From Hofstenia miamia (taxonomy: Eukaryota; Xenacoelomorpha; Acoela), in the NCBI GenBank assembly GCA_004352715.1, contig SCFE01000005.1, forward strand, positions 2,449,523-2,513,522: a stretch of DNA of 64,000 nt, written 5' to 3'. Position 1 is the stretch's first letter, and the number at the start of each line of letters is the position of its first letter. The notes below the pieces were generated by a model. That model was not told the DNA's origin. It did no database searches and saw nothing but the letters and a program-made list of their open reading frames with translations. A program made the position numbers and the translations under genes. This document shows, piece by piece, positions 9,359-20,800 of this stretch.

Positions 9359-11798
9359 CAAGGAGTACATAATAACAGGACATGACACCGAAAATATTAT
9401 TTAAAACTTAAGGGCTGGCTTGATAATTTAATAATTTTGTTGCAAAATCGAGATGTTGTTTACGTTTTTATTCCCATCTAATTCGTAATAATATTTACAT
9501 CTCTTGAAAAACATGGTGCTTTATGATTGTGAGAAATTATTTGATTGATGTAGGATAAATCATTCCCATTGGATAAAATACAAATGCTGTTGATGTTGTT
9601 TACCCAAGAAATAATCAGTAAAATACTCATTATTCGTTTACCAATTTGTAATGGGGAAGAAATGTTCTGTTAGTGGATGCAAAACCAGATATGATACTAT
9701 CAGAAATAAGTCCATTGTAACGTTAAACAAAAGAATTTCAAATTACAGTTTTCCAAAAGACCCTGAAAAATGTCGTAGATGGCTAAATGCGCTTCCAAAT
9801 ATCATTGATTGCAAAAACTTAACAATCAACATGGGCGTTTGCCGAAAGCACTGGCCTGACAATGCTATTTTTAAAAGAAGTGGAGTTCCTGCAAACCCTC
9901 CTTCTGTTTTTCCCAACGTGCCACCTTCCATTATTCCTACTCCAGCTGCAAATGTTCGCAGTACTGCCAAATCTTCAAGTGCGTCAAGAATTTCACAGCC
10001 AGATGAGATTAACACTTTTTTGGATTTAGACGTTATGAAAGCCAAAGAGTTTGAAGAGGAATTAAAAAAACGTGTTCCTGACAACATATTTCTTTCCGTT
10101 TCTCAAAGTGTAAGGATTTTATTGTACTTTGCAGACATCTTCACAGTCAGAAGAAATTTCTTTCAATTATGAATCTTTTTCCAAATTGACCAGTGTCAAA
10201 CATCTCGCTATTGGATCTATAAAATTTTGGAGTCAACTTACCGAACTTATACATTACGTTTCGTCTGACTTCTGTATTACAAATATCAGTGAAGATGTGC
10301 ATAATAAGTCATGCTTCCTATCAAACAACATTCACCTCTTGAATAAACAAAGAAATGGTCGTATATATAGCATGGATGATTTTTTGACTGCTTTTACGTG
10401 ATATTCTGTCTCCAGATCATTGTATGCTAAACTTCGACAAAAGCTTCTGTTACCATCAGTGCGTACCTTAGTTGGGTATATATGTTGTATGAAATAATTG
10501 CGTAATTATTGCTCTATTCATATATGCATATAACCTAGTATAACCTATTAGTGTATCATTTAGCTCTTGCATTTTTCAACATTCATTAAAATAGCATCAG
10601 AGTATAATTATATGCAGGCAATCTATAATTGCCCAACTTAGGTGCGCACCTTGCAACCAATAACGTCGGTTTTCAAATCTACAGAAGACAACGACTTTTT
10701 TATTTCATTTTTTTTCTAAATTACCACCGCGATTAAAAAGCTGTTGGTTAATTATTGATGAAATTTATATTAAGCCGTCATTGGTGTACAGAGGAGGCAG
10801 CATCTTTGGTCAAGCTTTGGACGATGTTAACAAATTAGCTCTCACAATACTCGCGCGATAAGGGTCAAGCCTTTCTTTTCCAATTCATTTGTCATAATTT
10901 CATTTTATCATCTTTTTTTCAACAAGATGATCTTGAAGGTCACTTTGGCCATTTTCGACAGTCTTCGGGTGGCAAGTATTACATTACAAACGCAGATGTA
11001 ATGTTTACTCATAACATAGATAGAGCAAAACTGCTTTTGGAGTTAGGGGAGCATTTTAGTTGGTCTGACAGTGTTCATTCTTGCCATTTATGTACTCTTC
11101 AATTTCTTGAAGATGATGTTAATATATTAGATGTCAGTGAAATTAGCTCAGATGAAAAGAGGTGTCTCTATTACATTTGTGAATATGTTGCTTCAACAGA
11201 AATACTGCTTTTGTCGCATGAACATCCGTCTGAACCCGATGCCTTTTTTACTAAATTAAACCGAGGAGGATTACACCATCCATAACATGATTTTGTGGAA
11301 TACCTGTTTTGCTGCTACTCTTACTTTACCAAATCTAAAACGCAATATTGCCGGAATCGTTTATATAATTGTCTTCAAGAAATTGGTGATGTTGTTCAGT
11401 TTAGGTCTACACCAAAATCTGTAATATTTTTTTTAAAGGACTATCGGTTTTGAATAAGGCACAGCAAAGTAATGCTAGAAAGTTAACCAAATTTGCATAA
11501 TCAATTTAAATTTTGTAAAATGAATATAATCTTTAATGCTTTATAATCAAGGCGTAATTTACCTGTTATCTTACATGTAACATTTGATTTTTAATTATAA
11601 AATAATGATGTCGCATTACAATAATGATGTAGCTATTAGATATATATAGTGATTTTGTTATTTTAAAAACATCTAAATGCTATAAATTTCATTGTGTACG
11701 AAAAATATCATTTTGGCATGAAAATACAAAATATTGAGCCACCCCTCAAGTTTTAAGCGAGATTTTCGGTGTCATGTCCTGTTATTATGTACTCCTTA
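9359..11798 (+). mobile_element. P-element-like DNA transposon, 2,440 bp, with TIRs and 8-bp TSD
   Basis: The left end (from 9360, AAGGAGTACATAATAACAGG and on) is repeated in reverse complement at the right end for 36 matching bases; the outermost base differs (C on the left, T on the right). The match continues imperfectly inward. Flanking both sides is GTTCAGAC (9351-9358 and 11799-11806), an 8-bp target-site duplication. Eight-base duplications are characteristic of P elements, and the sequence agrees at 6 of 8 positions with the Drosophila P target consensus GGCCAGAC. Inside is a THAP-domain transposase remnant in plus orientation. The insertion sits in a MITE-like repeat, so it postdates that repeat. 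The near-perfect TIRs suggest fairly recent mobility, perhaps driven in trans. Confidence 0.92.
9651..11453 (+). pseudogene. THAP-domain P-type transposase, internally deleted
   Basis: The first ORF begins MGKKCSVSGCKTRY and carries a C2CH THAP zinc finger: C-x4-C at residues 5-10, the FPKDPEKCRRW block, and GVCRKHWP supplying the last Cys and His. A Ser/Pro-rich linker and an acidic helix follow. After a possible 25-nt intron (10110-10134) the frame continues to a TGA at 10399-10401, and the same frame then reads YSVSRSLYAKLRQKLLLPSVRTL, cut here to the conserved LPSVRTL block, before TAA. At about 10740-10861 another piece gives LIIDEIYIKPSLVYRGG, with the first catalytic Asp of the P-type RNase H-like core. 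Most of the remaining catalytic core is missing. From about 10925 the C-terminal part resumes with QDDLEGHFGHFRQSSGG and LNRGGL, with one TAA at about 11283, ending at TGA 11451-11453. Stops and deletion make it non-functional as read. Confidence 0.85.
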
Positions 11799-11806
11799 GT
11801 TCAGAC

Positions 11807-11868
11807 GAGCATCTTTTTGACGTATATCAAATGATATACATCAAAAGGTTCTCGTCTGAACGCACCTT
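11807..11868. repeat. MITE-like repeat, right terminal block
   Basis: Contains a small palindrome (ATATCAAATGATATA) and ends with the reverse complement of the left terminal motif of the MITE-like repeat at 7896. It directly follows the right target-site duplication of the P-type transposon. Confidence 0.65.
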
Positions 11869-11994
11869 AACAAAGGCTATATTTATTAAACGTCAATATT
11901 AGAACATATATTACGAAAACTGCTGCAAAGTTGTGCCGTCCTTATGTTTATCGTGATTTCAGGTACATATGTCAAATCTATTTCTTAATCGTTC

Positions 11995-12508
11995 TCTTTA
12001 GCTGTTTGTTCTCTTTTGTTTACCAATTAGTCTGACAAAACCTTTTGTTGTAAGACAGCCAAGAAATCTTCGTGGTTAGGCCATAGCACGAGAATTTATT
12101 TCTTTGGCAACAAAGTTCACTTCAAAATTACTCAAAGTGATTCTCCATATGAGAAAACAAATTCTTTTAAAGTTTTTTTACTCTTTTAGTGCTGAGTCTC
12201 CTTCCGGAATAAGTTTGTTCGCATAAGAACTATTATATTTTCCTGCATGTTATCGTTGAGAAAAATTTGACATCCTTTAAAATCCTTCTCTGTTTCGACA
12301 TTTTCTCTGATACCCGACCATCATGTTCATTGGCTTCAATCGTTCTTCGCTCTTCAAAGGGCTTAGGAACATTGTACACCATAGACGTACTCAAACCAAT
12401 TTGTGCTATAATATTTAACAATCCCACAATTGGTGAAAAGAAGATGTTTCCTTTTATAGTCAACAATGAGCTCTCATCTTTGTTGCAATGGAACCTTTTC
12501 CATTTCAT
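11995..12508 (-). other. Possible degenerate coding remnant
   Basis: On the minus strand 12233-12508 holds a 91-codon ORF whose middle part (VPKPFEERRTIEAN, then EKMSKQRRILKD) looks less AT-biased than random ORFs here. Further along, about 12120-12000, another frame reads FVAKEINSRAMA and PRRFLGCLTTKGF. I do not recognise the family. It could be a decayed transposon ORF or chance. Confidence 0.25.
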
Positions 12509-12599
12509 ATCACGTGATTCATATCACACTACAACATATAAACAAAATGTCGAATGCAATATTTAAAATATTCCAATAACATGTAAAGTAATTTCATGT

Positions 12600-13430
12600 A
12601 AATTAATGCTGGATCCAATCAGATTAACACCAGGCTGGTTTGGTCAGGCTATACTGCAGGAGCGGAGTAATCCTGTTAAAATCCCGCAAAATATTCAATT
12701 TTTGATTTTCAAAATGAATTTACTATAGTGAATGCTGTATTACGAAGCAATAGAAATATTGGAAGATGTTACAAAGATTTGTAATTCAGGTCCTAATCTA
12801 TATTTTTGCCATTTAAATTATTAAATTACGATAATGCGCGGGCTGTTTCAAAAACTATCAAAATTGTGTGAATATGATGTTTCAACGCCTACACGTTGTA
12901 TTCACATTGATATCGTTTGACTTCATTGTAATTCGATAAATTCATTCATAAAATTCTAGATTTCAAATTCTAATCCTTTTTTAAGAAATTTTGGACGTGC
13001 ACCCCCTCTTAATTAAAATTGCTTGAATATATATATATATATATATATATGCAGGTGCGATGAACCAGTCCATTGTAACTGGACTAGACCTGGGCACTCA
13101 TAAGTTTTTATTTGAATTTGCGGGGTCCTTGCCGCGTTTTGATTTTCTTTGGGCTTGGGCGAACTTTGAGAAAATTCAATAAAATTAATGCAGACCTATC
13201 GGCTGTAATTTTAAGTGAGAATACCCATTGGAGTAAACAGGGTATTGATTGTTCGGTAAAAGCATTTCAGCATTGATGAGTCCACTATTTGTCGTTTTTC
13301 TAAGAATATGAAAATAGCCTTTGAGTATGATTGAAAAACATTCCAATACTCTCCATTTGTTTGCATTTTAAAGGCACATTTTACAAATTATTAAATTTAG
13401 TTCCATTTTTATTGAAAAAATAAAGTTCAG

Positions 13431-13488
<58 letters not shown>

Positions 13489-15480
13489 CCATGTATTTTT
13501 TCCACATAACCATAAGCTAATTTTTCCAAACAAATTCCTGAATTTTTGTAGGATATACTCTTTTAGTAGTCCCTACCTTCATGCAAAATATTTTAAGGAT
13601 CGATGAGTTTTTAGCGAGTAATCGCAAAAAGTTTAATTTTCGGCCAACAACCCCAAGTCCCTCTATGTAGTATGAACAACTTTACTCAAGTCCCTCTATG
13701 TAGCGGATTTTTGAAAAAGTCATACTACCTAGAGGGAGCTATATATGGCTTTAGATACTATGGGACTTGTATCCACCGCCCGCACTTCTAATTTATTATG
13801 TATGAGTTTCAGATTCTTTCAAAAAAATATTTTTTGAAACCGTATCCACCGCCCTCCGTCATACATAGTATCTTGCGCCCGTAAAATGTTTTGTATCCAG
13901 CGCCTTGTAGATATTTGAAAATTTTGTATCTAAAGCCTGTATAAATTTATTTTTTTTAATATATATTTGTAATATTTGTTTGAGGTTCAAGCTTTTTGAG
14001 CTTGTTACTGCCAGTAATTCTAGCGGTACAATTAGAGCATTAAATTCCAAGTTAATTAGTAACATATTCAATTACAATTTTAATTATAGAAATTATACCA
14101 GTGGCGGGTTTAAGAGGGGGAGGGGGCTCTAGGGTCGTAAGACACCCCGAGCCGATATATAAGCTAGTCATTACAAATGGCAATTCTTTCAATTTGACGA
14201 ATTCTAGCGCATGCGTTCAGATTCTCATATAAATCGGTTATTAATAGATATATATATTTGTACAATGCACAGAAATTAATGCTTGTCAGATAATGCACAT
14301 GTACATGAGTTCATTTGGATTGGAGGGAAATTATAACCAGAAGTGAAGAAGTTGGTGCAGCTTCATAGGTTCAAAGAAAGTTTGTTAATTTAGTCCAATG
14401 TATATCTTGAGTCATGCAGGGGACTAATTTGTCGTAATTATTGCACTATTCGAAAAATCATTTTAAACCAAAGTGCCGAAAGAATGAAAGTACATCAAGA
14501 TAAAAGTGCCAAAAGTAATTATTCAGAACCTCCAATTCAAATGCTTTCTAGAAAATTAAGTTATTTTGGAAAGCACTTTGCGTTGAATAATTGCAATTTT
14601 CCTTGATTTGTTTGAAATAAAGTGAAAGCTCTTCATAGAATTTCTTTGTTCTGATTCAGCACAATGAACATTTCCTGAAAATTAAAGTAGAAGTCTTGCC
14701 CAGCAAATGAAAATAGGCATGTCCCTTTATTATAATTGTCAAAAAATTTCCTTCAATTTTCCGGCTTGCTACACCAAAATTTTGTGTTAGAAACTTCGAA
14801 TACAATTTAGAAGAGTATGTAATACTAATGTAGCACTTCAAAATGTCAATTTATTTTTTAATATATTGTTTATAACTTATACAGCATTAAATTCATTTCC
14901 GTTGATTTGCATGCCCTCCTGAATTATACTATTGATAAATTTGAATGGTAACATCTATTCCCTTCACCGAGAATTTCTTTAAATATTCGCATTGAAAGTT
15001 CGTATTGTTCTTGCATTTTGAAACTATCTCTTTAGAAATATTGATAATATTATCAAAGTCAGAGAATTTGCTCTCAATGATGCTAGTTCTACTCAAGTTA
15101 GAAATGCAGTAAAAGATAACAACATAATCAAATATATTGTTGAAGATAGTGTTATTTCTTACATTCACAAAAATCATTTGTATGTTGATTAATGGCTTCA
15201 ATCGAGAATATATTTTTTATGTTAATGTATAATAAAATGTCTTATATTTCTTCTCTTACCAATTGTTGTATCGAGTCGAATTGTAATTAGTATTTTTCAT
15301 TTTTAGCAAGTCTATGCTTGATGTTTACTGCCGATCATATTAGAGACATAATGCAATGAGAAGCTATATTTCAAAAAATTTAAGTGCTAAATAGCAAATA
15401 GTCATTATAAAAAATAGAAAAGATTGTCAATTTGAGTCAATAATATTTACCAGCCATTCTTTTCTCGCACTAATATTATA
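12600..15480. other. AT-rich non-coding stretch with microsatellites and short repeats
   Basis: (AT)n runs at 13027-13050 and 13433-13484. At 13650-13930 there are repeated words: AAGTCCCTCTATGTAG twice, its partial inverse CTACCTAGAGGGA, and GTATCCACCGCC three times in variants, suggesting decayed MITE ends. A TIR-like GTGGCGGGTTTAAGAGGGGG begins at 14102. ORFs on the minus strand (13859-14071, 14656-14841, 14929-15201) show no recognisable motif. Confidence 0.5.
13433..13484. repeat. (AT)n microsatellite
   Basis: 52 bases of alternating A and T. Shorter (AT)n runs occur at 13027-13050, 23719-23758, 27384-27411, 30135-30155, 43111-43143 and 53023-53049; two of these border 1,000-N gaps. Confidence 0.95.
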
Positions 15481-15488
15481 TTTAACAA

Positions 15489-15761
15489 GCGTACCTAGGG
15501 GGTCGTTGGGTGCGAACGACCCCCCTTTTTAGATGACCTGTCCTTTTTGGAATTAAAGTTAAACCCCTAATAAATTTTTTGTTATTCCACGTGCGTGGTG
15601 TTATAAAATTTTCATATTTTATATTATATGTATTACATCACTGAACCATGATTGTTAATATACACATCACTAGAAAAATAACTTTTTCATTTTTTGTAAA
15701 AAAAGAATAGAAATGCCCTTTTCAGAAAAATCCGACCCCCCTTATAAATTGCTAGGTACGC
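15489..15761. mobile_element. MITE, ~273 bp, TIR GCGTACCTAG
   Basis: Starts GCGTACCTAGGGGGTCG and ends CTAGGTACGC, giving a 10-bp perfect terminal inverted repeat with related G-rich/C-rich segments just inside. Near the left end GGGGGTCGTT and AACGACCCCC form a 10-bp hairpin. There is no ORF. The target duplication is not clear, so the superfamily is unknown. Confidence 0.6.
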
Positions 15762-16770
15762 GCCTGTTTAAGGCGAGATAAATGTGAATTTTTACACAAC
15801 GAAATTGAAGCATTATGTACATGGCCTACTTATAATACTTCGTCATTTCCTAGAGCAATGTGGAACAACTTTTTAAACTAATTTATCATCAATGGCCTTT
15901 CAGTGTAATTGAACCACCAAAAAAATTAGTTACAAGTAATTGCAGCCACGTCACCAAAAATGCTTCTCAAAACAAGTACCCCTAAATTTTTTTATGCCTT
16001 ACTGAGCAGCAAAGATAAAAATTTTTGTAAATCTACCTACAAATTTAGATTCGGTGAACCCAAAAATGGTTAAGCAGAAGTTTTTAGCTCCCGTGTGCTA
16101 ACAGTATGGGAGAAAATGCATTTATAAATTTCTGGGGAAAAAATCGCCACTGTGCGGCGGAATTTTAAAGGGTAACTTCGCAACCGATGACCCAATTTCA
16201 AATTTCTTTTTTCAAAATGATCAGTTTCAAAAATTCTACAATATATTTTTGATTGGCGAAATTTCAAAAATATGGGTTCCTGAGCAGTAGTACATACAAT
16301 GGAATGACCAAGTGGGAAAGCTTATGTTAATTTTGCTTGTTTACGTACACATCAGTGGTAGCCATTAAATGCCGCTGAGAAATCCAATTAAATTAATGTA
16401 AGTGATTTTTGACGAAAACATTGCACTTTCACTATTACACGATAGTTATTTTATAGAAAGAATTATGCGTTAAATTGGAAAATTTGCATATTATTTTGGA
16501 TGAGACATATGCACTAGTATGGCATATTTTAAAACACGTGTTCAAAACACTTGAAAAACATGTTTTTGAAACAGTAAAAAATTTTTTGTTTATTTGTCAT
16601 GATGGAAACAATTTGATTTAATATTTGTTGGAATATACTAAATATTATTAACGTTTTCACATGGGCTGCACTATTTGTATCAATGTGTTTTGGAATATTT
16701 TGTTGGAAATTAGTCAAAAACTTCGTTAAGTATTAACAAAACTGCTTAAAATATATCACTCAATCCCTTT
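15762..16770. other. Spacer left of the hAT remnant
   Basis: AT-rich. The minus-strand ORF 16070-16267 has no recognisable motif. Part of 16400-16770 may be decayed 5' sequence of the hAT element, but no frame is convincing and no left TIR was found. Confidence 0.35.
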
Positions 16771-17321
16771 ATGGAGAAATGGCAAACTCAAACGATCAGC
16801 AACAGAAGTTCTAGAGTTTTTCCGTTTTCGAAAGGACTAGACCTTCAGTCTGATTCGTGCTTCCTTGCTGATTGCTATGAAATTTGCGAATCTATCGATA
16901 TTCCAGGAATTGCAAACACTTCGGTTCGTCAAGCTGCGTATCTGCGTGATCATCGTTCTTGTGGCACACATCTGAGTCCCGTTAAAATTTCCAAAGCAAT
17001 AGCATTCATCGCCAAGATAAAAAATGTTATTTTGGCAATTTTGACAAGCTTCTGTCAAATTGCCCATTATGCACTTACAACTTATATATTTGATGCCTAC
17101 AAAACTGTTTCCCTTCAAAATTGGTGGCAGACTGGTCTTCGATTTAGGTTTGACAAAGATCTCGTTGTAATAACGCAGTCATTTATGTTAGCTGTCTTTT
17201 CTTTGGTCGGCTTAGAGCGGAATTTTTCCACCTTGGGGATGACATATGGCACACTGCGATTACTCCTATAGGTTGAAAAAGCAGAAAAACTAGCTTTACT
17301 CTATGAAGAATTGCACAAATA
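16771..17321 (+). pseudogene. hAT-family transposase, C-terminal remnant
   Basis: The ORF from 16771 ends at a stop at 17269-17271. The part around codons 115-165 has the hAT dimerisation pattern: WWQTGLRFRF, a Leu/Ala-rich helix, then ERNFSTLGMTYGTLR. The frame after the TAG continues VEKAEKLALLYEELHK before TAA at 17319-17321, matching the usual hAT C-terminus (KAEKL...), so the TAG is a premature stop. A short motif at 17505-17523 (CAGTAGTGTTGGGCAACTT) looks like a hAT right end, but no matching left TIR was seen. The N-terminal BED finger and catalytic region are missing. Confidence 0.75.
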
Positions 17322-17329
17322 ATTATAAG

Positions 17330-17817
17330 TTGTGCGTTCTCAAACATCATTCGATTTAAAATTCAATTGTTCACGTTTTTTAATAGTGTTTTCAAGAAAT
17401 AAAAACTATAAAGAACAAAAAACATCGTTTTTTTGAATAAAATACTGTTTTTGCCATCCTTGCATGCGCATCACCTTTTCGAAATTCATAAAACCGAAAT
17501 TTTTCAGTAGTGTTGGGCAACTTTATGCGCGAAATCATAAGTGACGATTTTTTTCAAAATATTGCACTATTATAGTTACGATCAGGGGCGTACGCAGGAT
17601 TTTGTGACGGGGGACATCTCTGTCATGAAAATATTGGGAAATGCAATTCACGACCTTAGATTCTTAATATATAGTACATGTGTTTTGCATATTGTTCAAA
17701 AAAGCAAATATGGTGGAATTAAAAATCGAATTTGTGTATTTATAATTATTTCCAATAACTATTTATGTTAAATTTATATTTCTAGTTTTAATTTTATTGT
17801 TGATTGTCGTTTCAGTG
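17330..17817. other. Spacer upstream of MRPS26
   Basis: Contains a MITE-end-like motif, CAGGGGCGTACGCAGGATTT at 17584. The small ORF 17541-17771 overlaps it and is not credible. The MRPS26 promoter should be in 17650-17817; nothing distinctive is visible. Confidence 0.4.
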
Positions 17818-20800
17818 ATGATAAATGAGCTTGGATCATGTCTTAAAACACGTTTACTTTTAAATTCTTCAGTCCGCCCTCTTTTGGTAAGAATGTTTTA
17901 ATGATTATATCCCAGCTGTTCAATTAGAGCGGAAGACGATGGATAAAGAAAAAAGCAGTTCACCCCTACGTTGATCCAAAGGAAGACGAAATGATAAAAC
18001 AATTATACTCCGATTATAAAGAGAAATTCTCTGAAAGAATGTAAGTAGGAATTTACCATCAACAAATCGATTTTAAATATTAGTAGATATTTTTTGTGAT
18101 GTAGCTTTGAATTTTTAAGGTTAATCCTTAAATTTCCCAGTTTTATATAATAATGGAGTTCTTTATACAGTTTTCACTGTATGAAAAATCACTACGCTAT
18201 TAAGGATTATTGTAGTCAACACTCCCAATTAATTTCGCATCTTGATCCCTTGAGAAAATGCGAACTTTGCAAATCTTCGCTTTTTCGAATCGAGCGTATT
18301 TTTTGCTCTTGTTTAATAAAGTTTGGCTCTAATTTAGTAAGCAATTCGAAGACGAATTACATTCATCTAGTTCAACTAGTGCTATATCTTCAGAGCAGAA
18401 ACTTCAAGAAGAACATTTGGAGCTTTTGAAAATCAATGCTAAATGGAATGAAAAAATCAAAGACATCAGGTATTTCTATTATTTGTAAATATCCTATTAG
18501 AAATTCATACTTTTTCTAATGGCAGTTTTAATTCGGCCTATGGTTGAAAAAATGAATAAATGTGGTTGTTCAAATGCAGTATTCCAGTTAATCATTTTTT
18601 GCGAAGTTATTTAAAAAATTTCAATGAAATCTCGAAACGATTTTTTAGAAGAAATTTGTAGTGAAAAATATTATTACTTTACATATAGTTTTTAAAAGGG
18701 GTTTAATAGGAGTCTTGCCTAGCTTTTACAATGGGCGCGTTCGCGGGTTGAAAAAGTTGACAGCGTTTGTTCAATGGAAAATATTTTGCATTCGCTGGTG
18801 GCAATAGTTTTTGATTAAATATTTTAAATTTCATGTATCTAAAGCAACTGAGCAAAACCTGAGGACCAATTAAATTCAACAACTGCATTCGCGGAGTTAA
18901 CGTTTTTCATTTAATGTAAAGTAAGGATGGACAACGATTTCAGTTTCACATCTTTTATCTATGAAAGAGCCCAGGACACTCTCTACTTGGAAAACAATTT
19001 AGCAATTGCAAATGCATTAAAACTTCAACCGTCAATTAAGAAAGCTGGAATTGTCACGAGAAATTAATGAATATTATTACTACAGGTTTCATTGTTGACT
19101 TTCCAAGGGTGTTAAGGTTGTGCTGGGGCTGTATATAAATATCAACGCATTATTGCTTAGTGACTGACTAGCAACACTAATAACTGAAGTTATGGTAGAT
19201 AATTTTGTTACTAAATCTTCGTCCTCCATAGGTGTTTACAGAAAGAATCAGTGAATCACACAATTTATCAAATTCAGTTTACCACGTTAATCCAAGTGAA
19301 TACAGTCTGCAATGCAATTAAAAACTCAATGCACACGGGTATTGCCCGCAAACGCACCCAATGAAAGTCATCGTTATTGGTTTTGAATCAATTATTTATT
19401 GACATGCTCCATCTAGCTTAAATTGTTCGTAACAAGTACAGTATGGCTATAGGAAATAGATTTTTTGTATGGACCGAATTATAAAGTAGTCCTCGCTGCA
19501 TTTCTGTCTTCAGCCAATTTGGACAAAATAAAATGTGTCACATATTCGTTGAAAATTTTGTTGTTTTATATATATTTTTAATTTAAGCATTGAATAGTAT
19601 TACTTATATAGTTAAGATCTCATAGTTTTTATTAGAGAACTTGCGTTCAAAAATTATGAAGATAATTTGAAGGCAATTAAAAAATTGGAGGCAGAAAACT
19701 TGGAAAAAATCACTTCAATGAGGGCTGAAAAAGCTGAAAAATTGATTAACGTTGCACAAGTAAGTAGCTATTTGTGTTTTTTTCAAGTACGTGTGAATTG
19801 TGAAATCGATATGTATATTACCATTAGCGGAAAGTAATGAGAAAACGGTGCTTCAAGTTTAATATTTCACTCAATGAAAGCATAATCTATTATTATAAAG
19901 ATCTTACCTTTCAATGATAATTAAGGGGTCACCTCTTGTTAATATTTCAGTTTTTATCCATTTTCTGCAGAATCCAAATCTGCAAGCAGTTTTTCACAAT
20001 TCCCTTGCTTTGTGCTGAAAACATACTTTGTAGAATGGTATCTTTGAAGTGTATTGTGAGGAAGTGTTTCATGTGTTGCGGTAGAATGAATAAATCAGAC
20101 TCAAGTGACTGTTCCTGGAGGCTATTAACTTCTAACTGAACTTATTCATGTATAAATATATATTAGTGGCAGTTGATGTTTAAAGATATTTTTCAAAACC
20201 CTGTAATTATTGCATCATTTTAGATTTTGCATCCAAAGGCAACAGATAAATTTAATTTACAATTTTTTTGAAAATGCGTTATTTTAATATATACTTTCAC
20301 TTTTCGATAACTACTGTTTCTTTTTGCTGAAAATTGGCAGGTATGTTAAGAACATTGCTAACCTAATAATTAATGGAAGCTTTTTGAAAAATTTTAATAA
20401 TATCCTGAAATTATTTTAGTTTTTCTTTCAAAACTGTGAAATTTTTGATGCAGTGTTTGTTTTTTAAATATTTTGTCACAAAGTGCAGTTATTTAAAAAT
20501 GCCTCCATAATTTGTTGTTACATGACACTAGAGTTAACTGCAAAATTCTCATTGCAATACGTCTAAAGACTTCGGATTTTTTGGCTTTTTGGGCAACTGG
20601 TATATTCTTTTGCTTTAATTTTCTTCTACATACTGTACTGTTTTATATATGATATAAAATAGCTTGTGTAACGTGATTTGAATGCAGAATTTCCCCCTGA
20701 TATCAGCAATATATAGTTTGTGTAAGTTAATCCTACAGAGTGAAGTTATGATTGTTTGCAATGACGCGCTTCGAAAAAGTTTTAACCAAAAGTGCCCCCC

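Noticed and set aside
9743-10087. 114-codon minus-strand ORF
   Set aside because: Antisense shadow of the THAP transposase.
15498-15524. GGGGGTCGTT/AACGACCCCC hairpin as a terminator
   Set aside because: Rho-independent terminators are not expected in an animal genome; it lies at the end of a MITE.
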